From positions 273,501 through 337,500 of the forward strand of contig WIUZ02000026.1 in assembly GCA_015956445.1 (NCBI GenBank): DNA of 64,000 bases, in the 5' to 3' direction. Each line of letters opens with the position of its first letter. The stretch's first letter is position 1. This document shows positions 42,792 to 55,075 of the stretch, one piece after another. The position numbers and the translations under genes were made by a program. The stretch is from Thelephora terrestris (taxonomy: Eukaryota > Basidiomycota > Agaricomycetes > Thelephorales > Thelephoraceae). The notes beneath the pieces are model-generated. The model did not search any database. It worked only from the letters and a program-made list of their open reading frames with translations, and was not told the origin of the DNA.

Positions 42792-45408
42792 CTAGTTGTA
42801 AAGGTTTGAAAACACCCAGGCTACATCATCCGCAAACTCTTCGTATTCAGTGCGGGCGCCGTCCACTGGTTTATGTTCTTCGAGAATCCTGACCCACCAG
42901 TACACAAGGATGACGACATTGAGCAGTCCATTGATGAGAGGGGCATAGAGAGCATCCCACTCTCCACAAACCTCACGAGAGACCTGTCCACGCTTGAACG
43001 ACCTCCACGCAGGTTGAATGGACCCCCACCACGTGAAAACTGAGTCCACAAAATCGGAGAATGTTCGTGTGCCCCTCGTGAATTCTGGGAGGCTGGCTGG
43101 GCGGGCCCGAGATGACCATTGGCTTATCTCTACTGGTCTCCCAGAAGTGGAAAGGTTCCCACCCACCCCAGATCGGTCACTAGCCTCGATACGGATGTAG
43201 TGAAGGAGGACCTGTCGGAAACGATGATCTTTGACCAGGTTGAGATAGTCGAATATATTGACTTCTCGTTTTCCCTTCCCATGGCTACGGAGGAAAGCCG
43301 GGACTTTGTTTTCGTCAATGACGATTGAGGATGCTGAGGGAGAAGGAGAGCGGGTGATGATTGTTGGAGTGGTGGCGGAGGAGCGTGCTAAAGATGTCGT
43401 TTTTGCGACAGGCTCAGTGGTGGCATCGGCGGTGGTGGTAACGCTGGCTTCGCTTTCAGAATCGGGAGCTATCGTGTTCGCAGAACAACGTATGTCGGGG
43501 GTGGATTCGGTCCCAGTAGGAGGGACGTCACCATGATCGCTCAATGTTTTGCGGGAGGCGTTGCATCCGAGAAGATCGTCCACTTCCATTGCACCCTCAG
43601 AAACATCAGTGTGCGGGAGGTCAGGAGGACTGAGAGGCTTGGAAGTGGTGATGGAAGAGTCATCTGCGGTGTTTGTGGTGTTGCCGTGAGGAATAGCGAG
43701 CAACGTTCGAGCCGCCAGTGCAGGGGCCGGGGGTCCTACAGTCAACTCTCCTCTGCTCGCGTTTGGAAAGGAGGTTCGATTGAAAGAGCGAGTGGTAATT
43801 GTCGAAGTCCGTTGCCGTTTTGGGCGTGCTGAAGCATCTTCGGAAACGGAGTCTCCAGATGATGATCCGTCGCCGCTCCCATCACCACTGAGGTTTCCAG
43901 AGTCGTCTTCCTCGCTTGCCGAGTCTTCGGAGTAACGGACGGGATATGACTTTGCAGCGTGCTTGCGTTTGTTGGCACCTTGCACAGATGCTGGCACTGC
44001 TTTCTTAACCGGAAGTGGACGGCGGTCTAGTTGACGTGTCACAGTGGTGGGGGTGGATCCAACACCAGTGGAAGGATGGTTGTCGGTAGAGGGCATGTCG
44101 TTGGTATTGTTCCTGGGAATTGAGTTGGAAAGGGTGGGGGATGGGTTGATCGCCATTTGCGTGAGTTGGTCTAGAAATCAATGAGACGTGTAAATCCGTC
44201 CGATAAAGTACGTGACATACCAGTATGGGCCACGTATTTGAGAAACGGACCTGCCACTCCTGTATTAAATGCGTCTCTATCCCATTGCGTCCAATCTGGT
44301 GACGAAGTGCGGTCTCCTGGCCACCAATGAACACTTGTTTCTGCATCAGTGACAAACCAACACTAAATAGAAGAGATTGAACTCACGCTGTGAAAAATCC
44401 ATCCTCTCCGTCCTTTCCGGGGCTTCCAGCAATGAGGGAAACATGACAACCGGCGTAACTGCCAATTGCCTGGAGGAGGGGGTGCACGGCGTCAAAGAGT
44501 GTATCGCGAGCCCTGCCAACGCAGCAGTGAGACGGCGAAGTCCAGAACCGGGAATAAAACGTACTGTGAAACGTCCTCTGCCGCAGAAATATCCTCCAGG
44601 ATTAAATTCCACTCCTCCTTAGCCGCTTCATGCTGAGCAGCCGCCTTCCGCTCAAGCTCCTCTATAAAGTCGGCTCCCTTGGATTTGAGTAGGGACTGAG
44701 CCACTTCGTAGCGTATATTCATTCGTTGACAGCTATCAAGCTTTGGACGGTTGGCAAGGACGGTGGCAACGGCGTCGTCGATTTCTGTCGCGTAATCCGA
44801 GATAAACTGGTTGACGGCCTTGCGACGGCGGGGGCGGGGGTTACGAATTTGGTGAAGTCGTTGGAGAAGTGGTTGCCAAGTGAGTACTTTCTGGGTCGTT
44901 GTCGTTGCTGCCGAAGCGTGCGCGTGATTGACAAACCAATTCTTTAAACGCTGAAATGCAAAGTCAGTATCGATCACCTGACCCACGACTCGACGCCCGA
45001 GCTCTGAGCTCAGCTCACCGTCTGTAGGTGTTTTTCTACTTCTTTCTTCCGGGCCTCTTCACCAGGCGTAACTGATGCGAGTCTTTTCATCTCAGCAGGG
45101 TCATTCGCCGGCGGCTCGTCGTCGTCTTTGAGCTTCCACGGGAAGCGCTCCCACCAGCCACTGTAGAGCCTGTGCCAGAAGCCCTGGCGACTTCCCTTCT
45201 TGCATGCGACATATGCTGGAAGGTGGCTCTGGAGGTATTCCTTTCTCGAGTCTTTGAAGTATCCCTTTGGGCCGCGACGCCGTTGAGCAGCCTGCTCTGC
45301 AATAGATGGGTAAGTGGATAATGTGTGATATGCATGGGTGAGGGACTAACCATTCAGGCTCGCCATGCCTTTGGCTTTGCCAGTGGTAGAGCTGGTAGAC
45401 GACGGCAT
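42792..45408 (-). CDS. KDZ passenger gene 1, conserved protein of unknown function
   Basis: Six exons join in frame: 45351-45408, 45019-45296, 44565-44950, 44387-44512, 44221-44333 and 42792-44170, all with GT/AG introns of 46-68 nt. The product is about 780 aa. Exon 2 encodes KGYFKDSRKEYLQSHLPAYV and FWHRLYSGWWERFPW, an aromatic-rich N-terminal block. The middle (FDAVHPLLQAIGSYAGCHVS, VHWWPGDRTSSPDW) looks globular. Then comes a long Ser/Thr-rich acidic and basic linker, and a conserved C-terminal block (VPAFLRSHGKGKREVNIFDY, ISQWSSRARPASLPEFTRGT, LLNVVILVYWWVRILEE). I recall similar proteins as recurring neighbours of transposons in Agaricomycetes but know no function. Intactness inside a complete element suggests selection. 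It is transcribed divergently from passenger gene 2. Confidence 0.7.
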
Positions 45409-46146
45409 TTCGCTCGAGGGAAGAGGCAGGGAACAGAGGGAAAGGCCGCAGCCAGAAATATATATATTTTTTGTGGGTACATTCTCCGTCTTCAGCGTGT
45501 TGACATCGCGCCTAAAATGTCCGCTCACTGCGTGTTTTAGGCTAGATGCTACAGCCTTCGCTGGATACCCGTCTTGGGTGGTCTGATGGTACCATCTTTT
45601 TTGGGGCTCCTCCCGCCGCTGCAGCGCACACAACCGAGCCACCTTTTCGGATCCTCCGGTCGTGGTTAGAGGTACTATAATCACCACGCGAGCCTCCTAT
45701 TCTCCCCTACATAATATTCGATTGGAAACAGCGCCGTCGTTGAACAGTACTATGAATCAGGATCACGAACGACCCCCGCATTACTCGGGATCCCACCTCC
45801 GTCTCGTCTCCGTTGAGTGTGGGATCAGATCAGTGCATGCCAGGACGATTTGAAGCCCGCAAACGGGAAGCCTGTCACCATGGTCCGCCCCTCCTGCTGG
45901 AATCGGTTTAGCCTTTCTCGCCACACACCTGGAAGCGCTGTCACTTGAGGCCGGTTCACAAGAAGCTCGGGTTCTTTCTGGCTTGCACGCCGTCAATTTT
46001 TATATTTTTTTATATTTCTCCGATTGATCTGTAAATGGGGTACCATGCGTCTCGGCAGCTCTATTTGCACCCCGTTTTCTTGATATTTTTAAAGCACACG
46101 ACGCACATAAAGAGCGAGTGACCCGCGGGAACTTCCCAGTCGCACG
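45409..46146. promoter_or_regulatory. likely bidirectional promoter region between passenger genes
   Basis: Only 738 bp separate the ATGs of two divergent genes. TATA-like AT runs lie near 46,000-46,015 (TATATTTTTTTATATTTC) on the gene 2 side and near 45,460-45,470 (ATATATATATTTT) on the gene 1 side. No frame here is protein-like. Confidence 0.5.
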
Positions 46147-47380
46147 ATGTCCTCGAGGAAGCAACGTCTTGTCGCCCCACGTCCTTTGACCCCCGTTGCT
46201 CCCCCCTCGACCGTTTGCTCATCCCCTCTACCGAGCGGGAAACTTCCTTCTTACCCACTCACAGCATCTGCATTCACCCGTTCGCCAGAGATCTTGTCTG
46301 TGCCATCCCCAGACTACTTTGACTTCGCTTACAGCTCAGACATGGACGACGATTTCCGCAGGATTGACCAAGAGCATTCCGAGGCTGATGAAGTGTTTGA
46401 CGACACTGGAGTCACCACCGTCCACACCGCGCCGCATCTGACATATGTTCGCGAGCGCAAATACTGGGTCGTCTTTCACAGCAAGGTCCCCGGCATCCAC
46501 GACAATGGGCAGGTCCTCTCTCGAGTCTAGAAAAACCCCTCCACTAATGTAATTTCCCTTTAGCCTACTCGCAGCCATGCAGACCCAGGGGTTCAGCGAC
46601 CCATTCCAGAGGGTTTACCCGAATTTCGAAAGCGCTGAAAGTGCCTGGAATGCCTACATTCGGGACAAGATCTATCCTGACTACGGCAAATCACCGTGGG
46701 TTGTTTTCCTCGGGAACAAACCCGGGGTTTTTACCAAAGTGTGAGTACTCGTACGTCTTGCCCGGCACACTCGATTCTAATGTGATTATCAAGCTCCGAG
46801 CTCGAGGCGTCTGTTAAAGGCTACGATGGCGCTGTTTTCCGCGCTTGCTCCTCGGTTTCAGAAGGGAAAATCAAATTCGAAATCTTTTCAGGGCGGGTCC
46901 ATCAAATGTTCAATGTCTCTGATCCGTTTGCTGGTGTTGAAGCGCTGATGCCCCAGTTGGCGGAGGATGCGCGCGAAACAACCCCTGGCGCTCAATCCAT
47001 TACCCCGGCACCAGTCACTCCGGTTCGCTCCCCTTCGCCTCGTCCATCCCAGCTCGTGGAGTCGTCGAGGGCGGCCTCAAAGCGCAAAGCCGTTGATTCG
47101 CCGCCGGCTCTGATCCCACAGGATTCATATAAGGGCTCCCGCCCTGGAGACGGGTGGTATGTTGTGCACACCGGAGTCCTTCCTGGGGTATATTACGGCG
47201 TGTGAGTACTACACGTTTACTCCAAATATCTGTACCCACACTGACACACGCCTTAGGGACGCATTGAAGAGCGCAAAGCCGAAACCAGGTGGTTTCACCT
47301 GCGCACTGAACAAGGACGACGCGGAGAATCTATTCCTGGCTCTCACAGTTAACTGCGCGCTGGTCTTTGTAAAAGAGTAG
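46147..47380 (+). CDS. KDZ passenger gene 2: three RNase H1 N-terminal/viroplasmin-like segments
   Basis: Four exons, 46147-46508, 46564-46740, 46794-47201 and 47257-47380, give about 356 aa. Introns are 53-55 nt. The first needs a GC donor (GG-GCAGGT) to stay in frame, the others are GT/AG. Three stretches share one pattern: KYWVVFHSKVPGIHDNG then FQRVYPNFESAESAWNAY; WVVFLGNKPGVFTKV then VKGYDGAVFRACSS; WYVVHTGVLPGVYYGV then GGFTCALNKDDAENLFLAL. This W-x-V-V-x-x-G-x-x-P-G-V pattern plus a late F/Y and acidic helix is that of the RNase H1 N-terminal (Cauli_VI) fold, which binds RNA/DNA hybrids in RNase H1. No RNase H catalytic domain is present. The linker before the third unit is Pro/Ser-rich with a KRKAVD nuclear-signal-like patch. 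Function is inferred only. Confidence 0.65.
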
Positions 47381-48983
47381 AGACCGTTTTTACGTCGATT
47401 CTGTTATCTACGCGCCTGTCCGTAACCACCAGTGGATATCCCCTTTTCTTGTGTCCCGTGCCGTGCGTCTCTTGATTTCTCATCCTATTTGGCCATTTCT
47501 TGTGATCCCGCCCTACTCTAAACAATATACACACTGCTTTATCAAGTTTGGTTTGTCTTGTCCGAACCCGTTTCCCAGAATTTATGTAAGAACACGTGTC
47601 TCACCGCCGTACGTGATCATGGACAATCCCAGCAGATATCACAACTTACTCGAGCTGTCGATATCGGCAAAGTCACGCGGCTCCTGAGGTTTTTATTTTA
47701 TGGTTTGAGTGCAAGAATGATTTTGTGGATTTCGTATGAAACCTCTAATCTACGCGCAAATGTGGGATGCACATTGGGCAAGCTACGCAACTGGCAAGAA
47801 TAACGCAAGTTCAGTGGTGATCGTTTGGATCTCGAAGCGAATGGCCCATGCAAAAATGCGAGAAAACCGCATACCATCCAACGTATGGTGCTGGTCAATT
47901 AACGAGCGTTATTTGTCGGAATTATACGACCCACGAGGATAGCATACCCTAGAACAAAGGCGATCATCTGCATGACATATGAAACGATGAAATGATAACC
48001 CCCACGCAAATGTGAGAGGGCGCATGTCGCACAAGGAATGTCATCTGAAAATTTGAATATAGTTAGTCATCCATGTGCAAGTCCTACATATCGGGGGAGT
48101 TACGCAGCTCTGACGGATAGCATTTTTTGAACCGAACGTGGAGATGATCATTTGGACCTCGTATGAAACGATAAGGCACTGTGCACGAACGCGAGAAGGC
48201 CCGAGTGTCATCTGAGAGATTGGTGCTTAAGTGGATGTTAGTTCGTATGTAAGCCGTAGTGTTCAAGGCTACTGTACCGCCACAGTACCAGTAGCTACCC
48301 CATGCATACATACACACTCATAGGCCAGATGTGCCGATCGCCAGGTGACCACGCATGAACGTCGATCCTATCGACACTTACCAGAAACGAAGGTAGCACC
48401 TATATAGTGAATGAGATCTTGACGTCATTTGAATCTGAGCCACACCTCGACTTCCTCAAACGGCACCTTGGCCGTTTCGGATGAATTTTGAGATTCCCTT
48501 TATTCTTCATCGTACGAAACATTCTCAAAGGCGCCGACCACCCTGGATCTGGTCCGGCTTCATCGACAAGCGCGAGCCTGGACGTCGTTAGACACATTCT
48601 CTCATCACCAAAGCTGGTGTCAACCTCAAGGGGGGTATGAGAAGGTCCGTCAGGTTAGCGTTCATCGATGGAACAGGGACCGAGTCTGGGGTAGCCGCAT
48701 TCCAGCCTCAGTACTCAGCGGTGATCCTGGCATCAGATGGTTGAGGTTTCGATGCGAGGTAGAAGGCGGTGAAGGAGGACTGTACCAGCAGGATGACTGG
48801 GGGTGGGAAGGGCAAATCTTGACCATGGAGACAACGCTGAGAGCAGAGTGTATGTAAAATGAATAGACCGGGGCTCAGCTGATAACGATCAAGCGCTCGG
48901 GCCAAGCGGTTTGGCGGTTTGATCAAGCGTCTATTTTCTGCCAGCTCACTCTAAGTCCTAGTTCCCCTGCTCCGACTTTGGCG
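47381..48983. other. non-coding spacer with degenerate repeats inside the KDZ element
   Basis: The blocks GATCGTTTGGATCTCGAAG (47,819) and GATCATTTGGACCTCGTATG (48,146), each followed by GCGAGAA, show a diverged direct repeat about 325 bp apart. No gene. The last 200 bp presumably hold the transposase promoter. Confidence 0.5.
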
Positions 48984-51900
48984 ATGGGGAAACGCAAGCT
49001 GAAGAACAAGACCCTGACCAAGATTGACCCTAGCATCTTCAAAGCAAAGCCCCAAGCCGTCTCTCAGCATGCCACCAACGACGGAGAATGCGTCGTCACC
49101 GCCGTCGAACTAAGTCACCCTTCGCTCGCACCGGAATCTCTTCTGTACCCAGACCTCTTCGATGCAGACATCAAAAATCTTGACGATGAGGGGTTGGAGG
49201 ATGATGGCGCCAATGAAGGTGTCCCAAAAGGCTCCTATGTCGGACGGGTGCGCGCTTTCACCCCCCCTTTCCTACCCAGGCTCATTATGATTAGGACAAC
49301 CCACTCCTCCAGTGGAAGCCGGAGCGCGATACATTCCTCAAGGAGCTCATACGGCTCGAAGGCCGAGGCGTGTTCACCGATGGCCGGTGTGAACTCTGCC
49401 ACAAGGATGGCATGTTCCGTTGCCTCGATTGCCTCGCCATTCAGTTCCTTTGCGCAGGCTGCGTGAGCCGAGTGCACTCATTCAATCCATTCCACACCAT
49501 CGAAGTAAGTCTACGAACATCACACATATTATCATCCAAGGTTCTGACATGCTGGGAAACAGAAGTGGAATGGTTCGTACTTTGAGATGTCCTCTCTCCG
49601 GCAAGCAGGTCACCTCCTCCAACTTGGCCATCACCCCGCCGAACAATGCACAAATCCCCAACGGAGCACCAAGCCCTTTACGGTTATCCACACGAATGGA
49701 ATCCACCTTGTTGACCTTGCATTTTGCGGGTGCACTGAGGTTGGTAACCATGGGACCCGAGTTCAGCAACTGCTCCGCCGGCGACTCTTCCCTGCAACGA
49801 CACTCGATCCTCAAACTGCTTGCACCTTCTCGCTTCTAAAGTCGGCTCAATTGCTCAGCCTCCAGTCAAAGCTTTCACTCTACGATTACTACCTATCAAT
49901 AGAACGTTTAACTGACGCGACCGGTACGTCCAACGTCAACGTGAGTTATTTTTTCCACCAGACTCCAGGCCCACATACTAACGTACTCAAAGGACCGGTA
50001 CAAAGAGTTCCTTCGAACACTGCGCATGTGGCGTCACCTCAGGATGATGAAACGCGGCGGTCGCTCTTATGACCCTACCGGCGTTGACGGCACTTCTCCT
50101 GGGGAGCTCGCTGTGCTTTGCCCAGCCTGTCCCATACCTTCAGTCAATCTGCCGCCCAACTGGAGGTCCGTGGGGAAAGAACACGAGTAAGTCCCTTCTC
50201 CGCATCATGGTTCACTCTCTCATGAATCTTACTGCTCTAGATACCTATATTACCAGTCGTTTGGTATTGATGCCTGCTTCCGGTTCAAGCGGAGACAAAT
50301 CTCAAGCTATGAGAAAGACCCTGAGTTGGGTCCTGGGTATGCATACCTCGTTGCGTGGGATGCGTACAGTGAGTACCTCCGTCGCTTCACTGACCAGCGG
50401 GAGGTTCGGTTTATTTTTCTTGGTCACCCAGCTTCGAGACTGACCCACATGACAAACAGATGAGTACATGCAGTGGGCTTGCCGCCCTTGACCACGCCAA
50501 CAGCAAGTACTCAAAAGGCTACGCGACGACCGGAATTGTATGCACCACCTGCCGGCATGAGTTTCTTCTTCCTGAAGGCGCGGGCCCCCTTCAGAAGGGT
50601 GAAAGGTTGGTCTTTGGCTGCAATTACTTTATTGACTGGCTGAATTATATCACAGGTACGCTAACACTGACTACGTTGTTGTCCGAAGCACCTCGCACAA
50701 TCTGGAGACGAAGAAGGTGGCGTCTTACGATATCATGTGTCAGTGGAGTGTCAATCTTCGGGATCGCCTCAAGGACTTTCCCCATCTGGACGCAGAATGC
50801 CTAGACGACCAGATTGTTTCCCGCCTTGTTCCCAAGTTCCATCTCGCCGCTCACAAGGAAAGCTGTCGGGTAACATTCTCTCTAAACTACGAACCGGGTG
50901 TTGGCCGCAGCGACATGGAGGGGCCCGAGAGGACATGGTTCGGTCTACAAGGAGGGGGTTCAACAAAAGATCAGGGGCCCGGGTACTGGAGTGACGCGAT
51001 GGATGACAAGTTTGGTCATTGGAACTGGTCGAAACTCATCCGCCTTGGTAGGGCCCTCTCATTTTCGTTCTATTCCAATGCTAATCTACTGCACGTTTTT
51101 CAGGTACATTGCTTGCAAAGAAGTACACTAATGCTCTTGTGCAGTCAGCTACCCATGAAGACGAGTTTACTGCTCTTTGCACCGGTATCTCCAGTGAGAC
51201 ACTCGGTTTGTGGACAACAGGAATCACCGAGTGGGAACTCGATCGAACGAAGCCGAACCCTTACTTCCGTCCTTCATCTGGTGCGACCAATCATATCTTG
51301 TCCCTTTCCTCATCTAAATTCCGGGGTTGTCAGGTCTCTCGGAGTCACAAATTCGTAGGCGTTTGAGCCTAGAGGAGGAAAATGAAGAGCTCACCTCTGC
51401 TGCAATGGGGTCCGAGGATGACTTTACTGAAACCAAGTACCTCCTGTACGGGCTTGATCTCGAAGACCACCGGTATGAGCCCTCTGTTATATGTTAGGGT
51501 TTCTTTGATTAACTTGATCTCAGGCGTAAACTTCAGGCCGCACTATCATCATCAACTTCTGACATACCTTCTACTTCGGTCATCGAGCTACGAACCTCTT
51601 ATCGCCGTCGTTTCGCGAAGTTCCGTCAGCTACAGCCACGATTCCAGCCCGAGGTTACGCCTCTACTCAGTCAACTCCCTCCGACCAGCACGGACCCTCA
51701 GACCATTCAGGATGCCCCTCTCTATCTCCCTTCTTCGTTACCTCCCAACGCCCTGAGCGAGTGCTCCAAACGACTACTATTTATGGAAAAGGAGCTTCGA
51801 ATTGGTCAATGCCGTGACTGCCTTGTCCAACTCCGCACAAAGCTCAATGCTCTAGCACGACTTCTCAAACACAAGTATGTCAATATCCGTCACCAAGCCT

Positions 51901-52636
51901 CAAATACGCGTTCTCAAGACCTTGTCAACCGCCTGCGCACGAAAATCGACGCCGTCGCTGGTAAATACCGCAACGCATTCACGAGACTACAAGCTCTTGA
52001 CCAGGATGAAGGATCTGAATGGCGCACAGAGTTCCTTGAACTAAGGAACCAGGATGTGCGTGGCCTGTCGGAGACGGAGCTGCCTAACGCCCGTACCCAA
52101 GAACGTGCGGAAGAACTCCAAGCGAGGTCCCTTCTCAACGGTGGTGTCATGCCAGAAGGAAATCGCACAGTCTCGTGGATCTGGAGGGGTTCGCTCAATG
52201 GAGGGCCCGGGGACCAAGGCGAGCACAGTGAAGGTTGGTGAATACCCCCAAATTGTACAGGCTGCTTGCTAATAGCGCCACGTTAGAGTTCCGTCTCGAG
52301 TGGTCGAAGGCTCGTGCAAGAGCAGCCAGGTGGAGCGAGGAGGTACTCCTTCTCAGAGAAGAGATGAGGCGGGTTCTCGCCTTCTTGAGGTGGAAGTCCA
52401 ACGACTGGCTTCGAAATGGTGACCCCCACACCATCTCCCCACTGACTGATTGTCCCTACCAGCTTGAGGGTCTCCGCGCTTACGCATACCGGCAGGCCAA
52501 CGTCTTCGGCGACATCCACGACCACTTTCTTAGTGTCTGGAAAGGCCTCGAGCTGCCGCGAGAGCACCTGGCTGAGCCGATCTACTCCCTCGACCTCGAT
52601 TCGGACATAATGCAGCTGGATGGAGATGACGCCTGA
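48984..52636 (+). CDS. KDZ transposase with CxC2-like cysteine cluster
   Basis: The ATG at 48,984 starts MGKRKLKNKTL. Eleven exons join in frame over ten short introns (for example 49506-49561, 50386-50459, 51058-51103), giving a full-length product of roughly 1,000 aa. Early residues form a cysteine cluster (CELC, FRCLDC, FLCAGC, H, then H) of the CxC2-like type linked to KDZ transposases. The core has the expected blocks: GIDACFRFKRR with the first acidic residue, STCSGLAAL, CRHE, LQKGERYANTDYV with the second, SYDIMCQW, and EGPERTWFGLQ with the third region, then YWSDAMDDKFGHWNWSKL. The long C-terminus is helical and charged. The catalytic acids seem kept; one change is Cys where an Asn is common after the first Asp-Ala. 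It cuts and pastes the element. It is complete and probably active or recently so. Confidence 0.88.
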
Positions 52637-55006
52637 GCGCGCGTACCTTAACTTCAAGCGGCCGTTTTTCAGTTTTCTCTATCCCTCGTCAAGTACCACC
52701 CTATGCTCGTCGTCTACATCACTTGTATTACATTTGAATATCCCGTATGTTTGAGATCCAATGTTATGTTAACATGTCTCAGGCTCTCGGCTTGTCCGTG
52801 AAGGCGCCCGAACTTTGAGTGACATGTTTCAGGCTTAGGCGCTTCTCGACTTGAACACGTCGGCTTGGGTGTGTCCCACGTAGGATGTGGCAATTGGACA
52901 AGCAAATGTTTATTCTGGCGAAATATTTGTAGTTACAGTTAATAGTGTGCGACGTTTCGTGAGGTTGCGCCACAGGTGATATTCTCGGTGGGTATGATCG
53001 CCAAGTCATGTCTGACGAGAGGAAGGCCATGCAAACCGGAACACGCGTTAACTTGGATAGGTGGATAAGCAAGAACGCGATGACTCACCCTTCAAGTGTG
53101 GTTCTAGGCGCGCTGAAACGGCCCCGTAAATCCATCGGACAAGATCCCCGGGAAGATATGGGCGGCAGGAGTTTTATTGAGGCCACGGAGCTGATGGGTG
53201 TAAAGAACTTGTGGAACTGTGGATTTGAGACTCGGGGAACCTGATGAAAGTATGCGATGAGTCGCTGGATGGGATGTGTGAGGCTGTGCTCTGGGGGGAT
53301 GAGAGGGAATAGTTGATGGAGACCGAGGGCGTGGTAGCTTGGCGGCGGGTGCGCAGACATTGCAGAACGAACACCGTGTGCTCGCAGAGCCGGTGTGTGC
53401 TGGTAGGTTTCCTGCGGGGGAAGGGAACTGGTCTCGATCCCGAGCGACGTCAGGTCACCCGCGCTCACCCGTGATCCAGAGGGTCACGTGGACGGCAATT
53501 TGGTTTGGACGAGTTCACGGGCGGAGGGGCGGGAACCATGGGACGCTCTTTTCGTCTGGTCAGGTTGGTTGGAATTTGGAGGTATATGCTTCCCCTGTGG
53601 GGTTGCACAGGGGCTTGAGCCTAGGTGCAGATAGTCAGCGGAAATCGTGAATGTTTGGTCAGTAGGGAACGAGGCGGAAACCTTCAGAAGTCCACCAAAT
53701 TGGACGGGACAGGTGGGATTTGAGAGCCATACAATTGTATTACGAAATTCCAGAAGAGCTAGGGCATAGGTATAGCAGGACACGCACTATTCATGATTTT
53801 CTGGCGCGAGGCCCGGGAACGAGGGGCCAGGGAAGCTCGTTAATCCAGACAAAGGCAGTGAGAAACGAGAGGTATACACTTGCTTTATAACGTCGTGGAA
53901 AGGCTTGAGTTTCCGCGCAAAGGAACCTGAGATATCGTGAATTTTTGATTTGATGAGGACGGAGCGGGAAACGTCTAACACTCACCAAATCAGACGAGAC
54001 GGGCGGGAATCAAGAACCACATACTCACATTACACATCCCTCAAAGGGATATAGGAGAAGTGTAGCAGAACCCATGCTATTCATGTTTTTGGTGGTGGGG
54101 GGGCACGAGGCAAGAGTGCTAGAAAGTTCATTAAATCGTATCAAACCGGTCAGAGTTTGGAGGTATATACCCACTTTAGAAGGACACCGGACGGCTTAGC
54201 TCTAGGTGCAGAGGATCCAGGGATATTGTAAACTTTCGACCTGGTGGGGACGGGGTAGAAACCTTCAAAAGTTAGTAAAATCAAGCAGCGTCAATGGAAT
54301 TTGAGAGGGATATACGTACGTTGTAGGTACCCGAAACGGGTTGGAGATATCTGCAGCAGGGCTGGAGATTTCCGGAATTTTCGGGCGCGCAAGCACAAGG
54401 CGGGAACAACGCAAAGCCTATCAAATCGCACAAAACCAACGCCAGTAGGGATGTATTTACTCACTGTAAACGCCCTGAGAAGGAATAAGCACGAGACGTG
54501 AGTAACCCTGTGCTATTGATGATTCCTAGGCGGATGAACCCGGTGCGGAAAACCTCACAACTTCATCAAACCAGCAAAACAAAGGTGGGAATTTGGAGGT
54601 ATATGCTTACATTCAGGGGGCGCGAAACGACGCAGGTGTGGAAGCGGAGGATCACCCAATACCGGCAATATTTGCCCGTCGAGCCGCAGGATGAGGTCCT
54701 CTGAACCTCAATAAAGTGGGCCATAAAGCGTGGCAAACGCAAGCTATGGTAGCTCCCTTAAACATCCTACAATAACGCTTTCTCAGGGGGCACGTACCGT
54801 GAGCAATGGTCGATTTTTTGTGGCAGAGCATAAGCACAGCTGACCCGATCAGGAGGTGGGATCAACCGTGGGAACTGACCCCTGGGAATGGTACAGATCA
54901 CGGGGTGCTGATGCGAGTGATGGGCCAAACGCTTGGAACAATGGAAAAATACATTGATTCACCTGCACAAATATCATAAATACAAAGATTGGGGTTAACT
55001 AGAACA
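52637..55006. repeat. right arm of the KDZ element with degenerate ~165-bp repeats
   Basis: From about 53,500 to 54,720, motifs such as GGAATTTGGAGGTATATGCT, CACCAAAT-GGACGGGA and CTTGAG---GCAGATA recur at irregular spacing near 160-175 bp. No gene. Subterminal arrays like this often bind transposase, but that is inference. Confidence 0.55.
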
Positions 55007-55066
55007 TTTACAAATCTAGTGCAGCTTGTTAACTGGAGAAATGTATTTTCTCAGCTGCAGCTGCTG
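55007..55066 (-). repeat. right terminal inverted repeat of the KDZ element
   Basis: TTAACTGGAGAAATGTATTT and TCAGCTGCAGCTGCTG are the inverted counterpart of the left end. The TGATAATCA duplication follows directly. Confidence 0.75.
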
Positions 55067-55075
55067 TGATAATCA
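55067..55075. repeat. right target-site duplication of the KDZ element
   Basis: TGATAATCA, identical to 41,637-41,645. Confidence 0.8.

Larger units (their letters stand above)
41646..55066 (+). mobile_element. complete 13.4-kb KDZ DNA transposon with passenger genes
   Basis: Ends are imperfect inverted repeats of about 60 bp: left ATAGCTGCAGCTCAAAAAAT, then ATTTCTTCCAG and ATAACAAGCT; right, read inverted, CAGCAGCTGCAGCTGAGAAA, ATTTCTCCAG and TTAACAAGCT. TGATAATCA flanks both sides. Inside are an apparently intact KDZ transposase (48,984-52,636) and two divergent passenger genes (42,792-45,408 and 46,147-47,380), with long non-coding arms of degenerate subterminal repeats. KDZ (Kyakuja-Dileera-Zisupton) elements are cut-and-paste transposons known for carrying extra genes in basidiomycetes. 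The insertion is in an intron of a PDR transporter gene. Intact frames and the exact duplication suggest a recent insertion. Confidence 0.88.
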
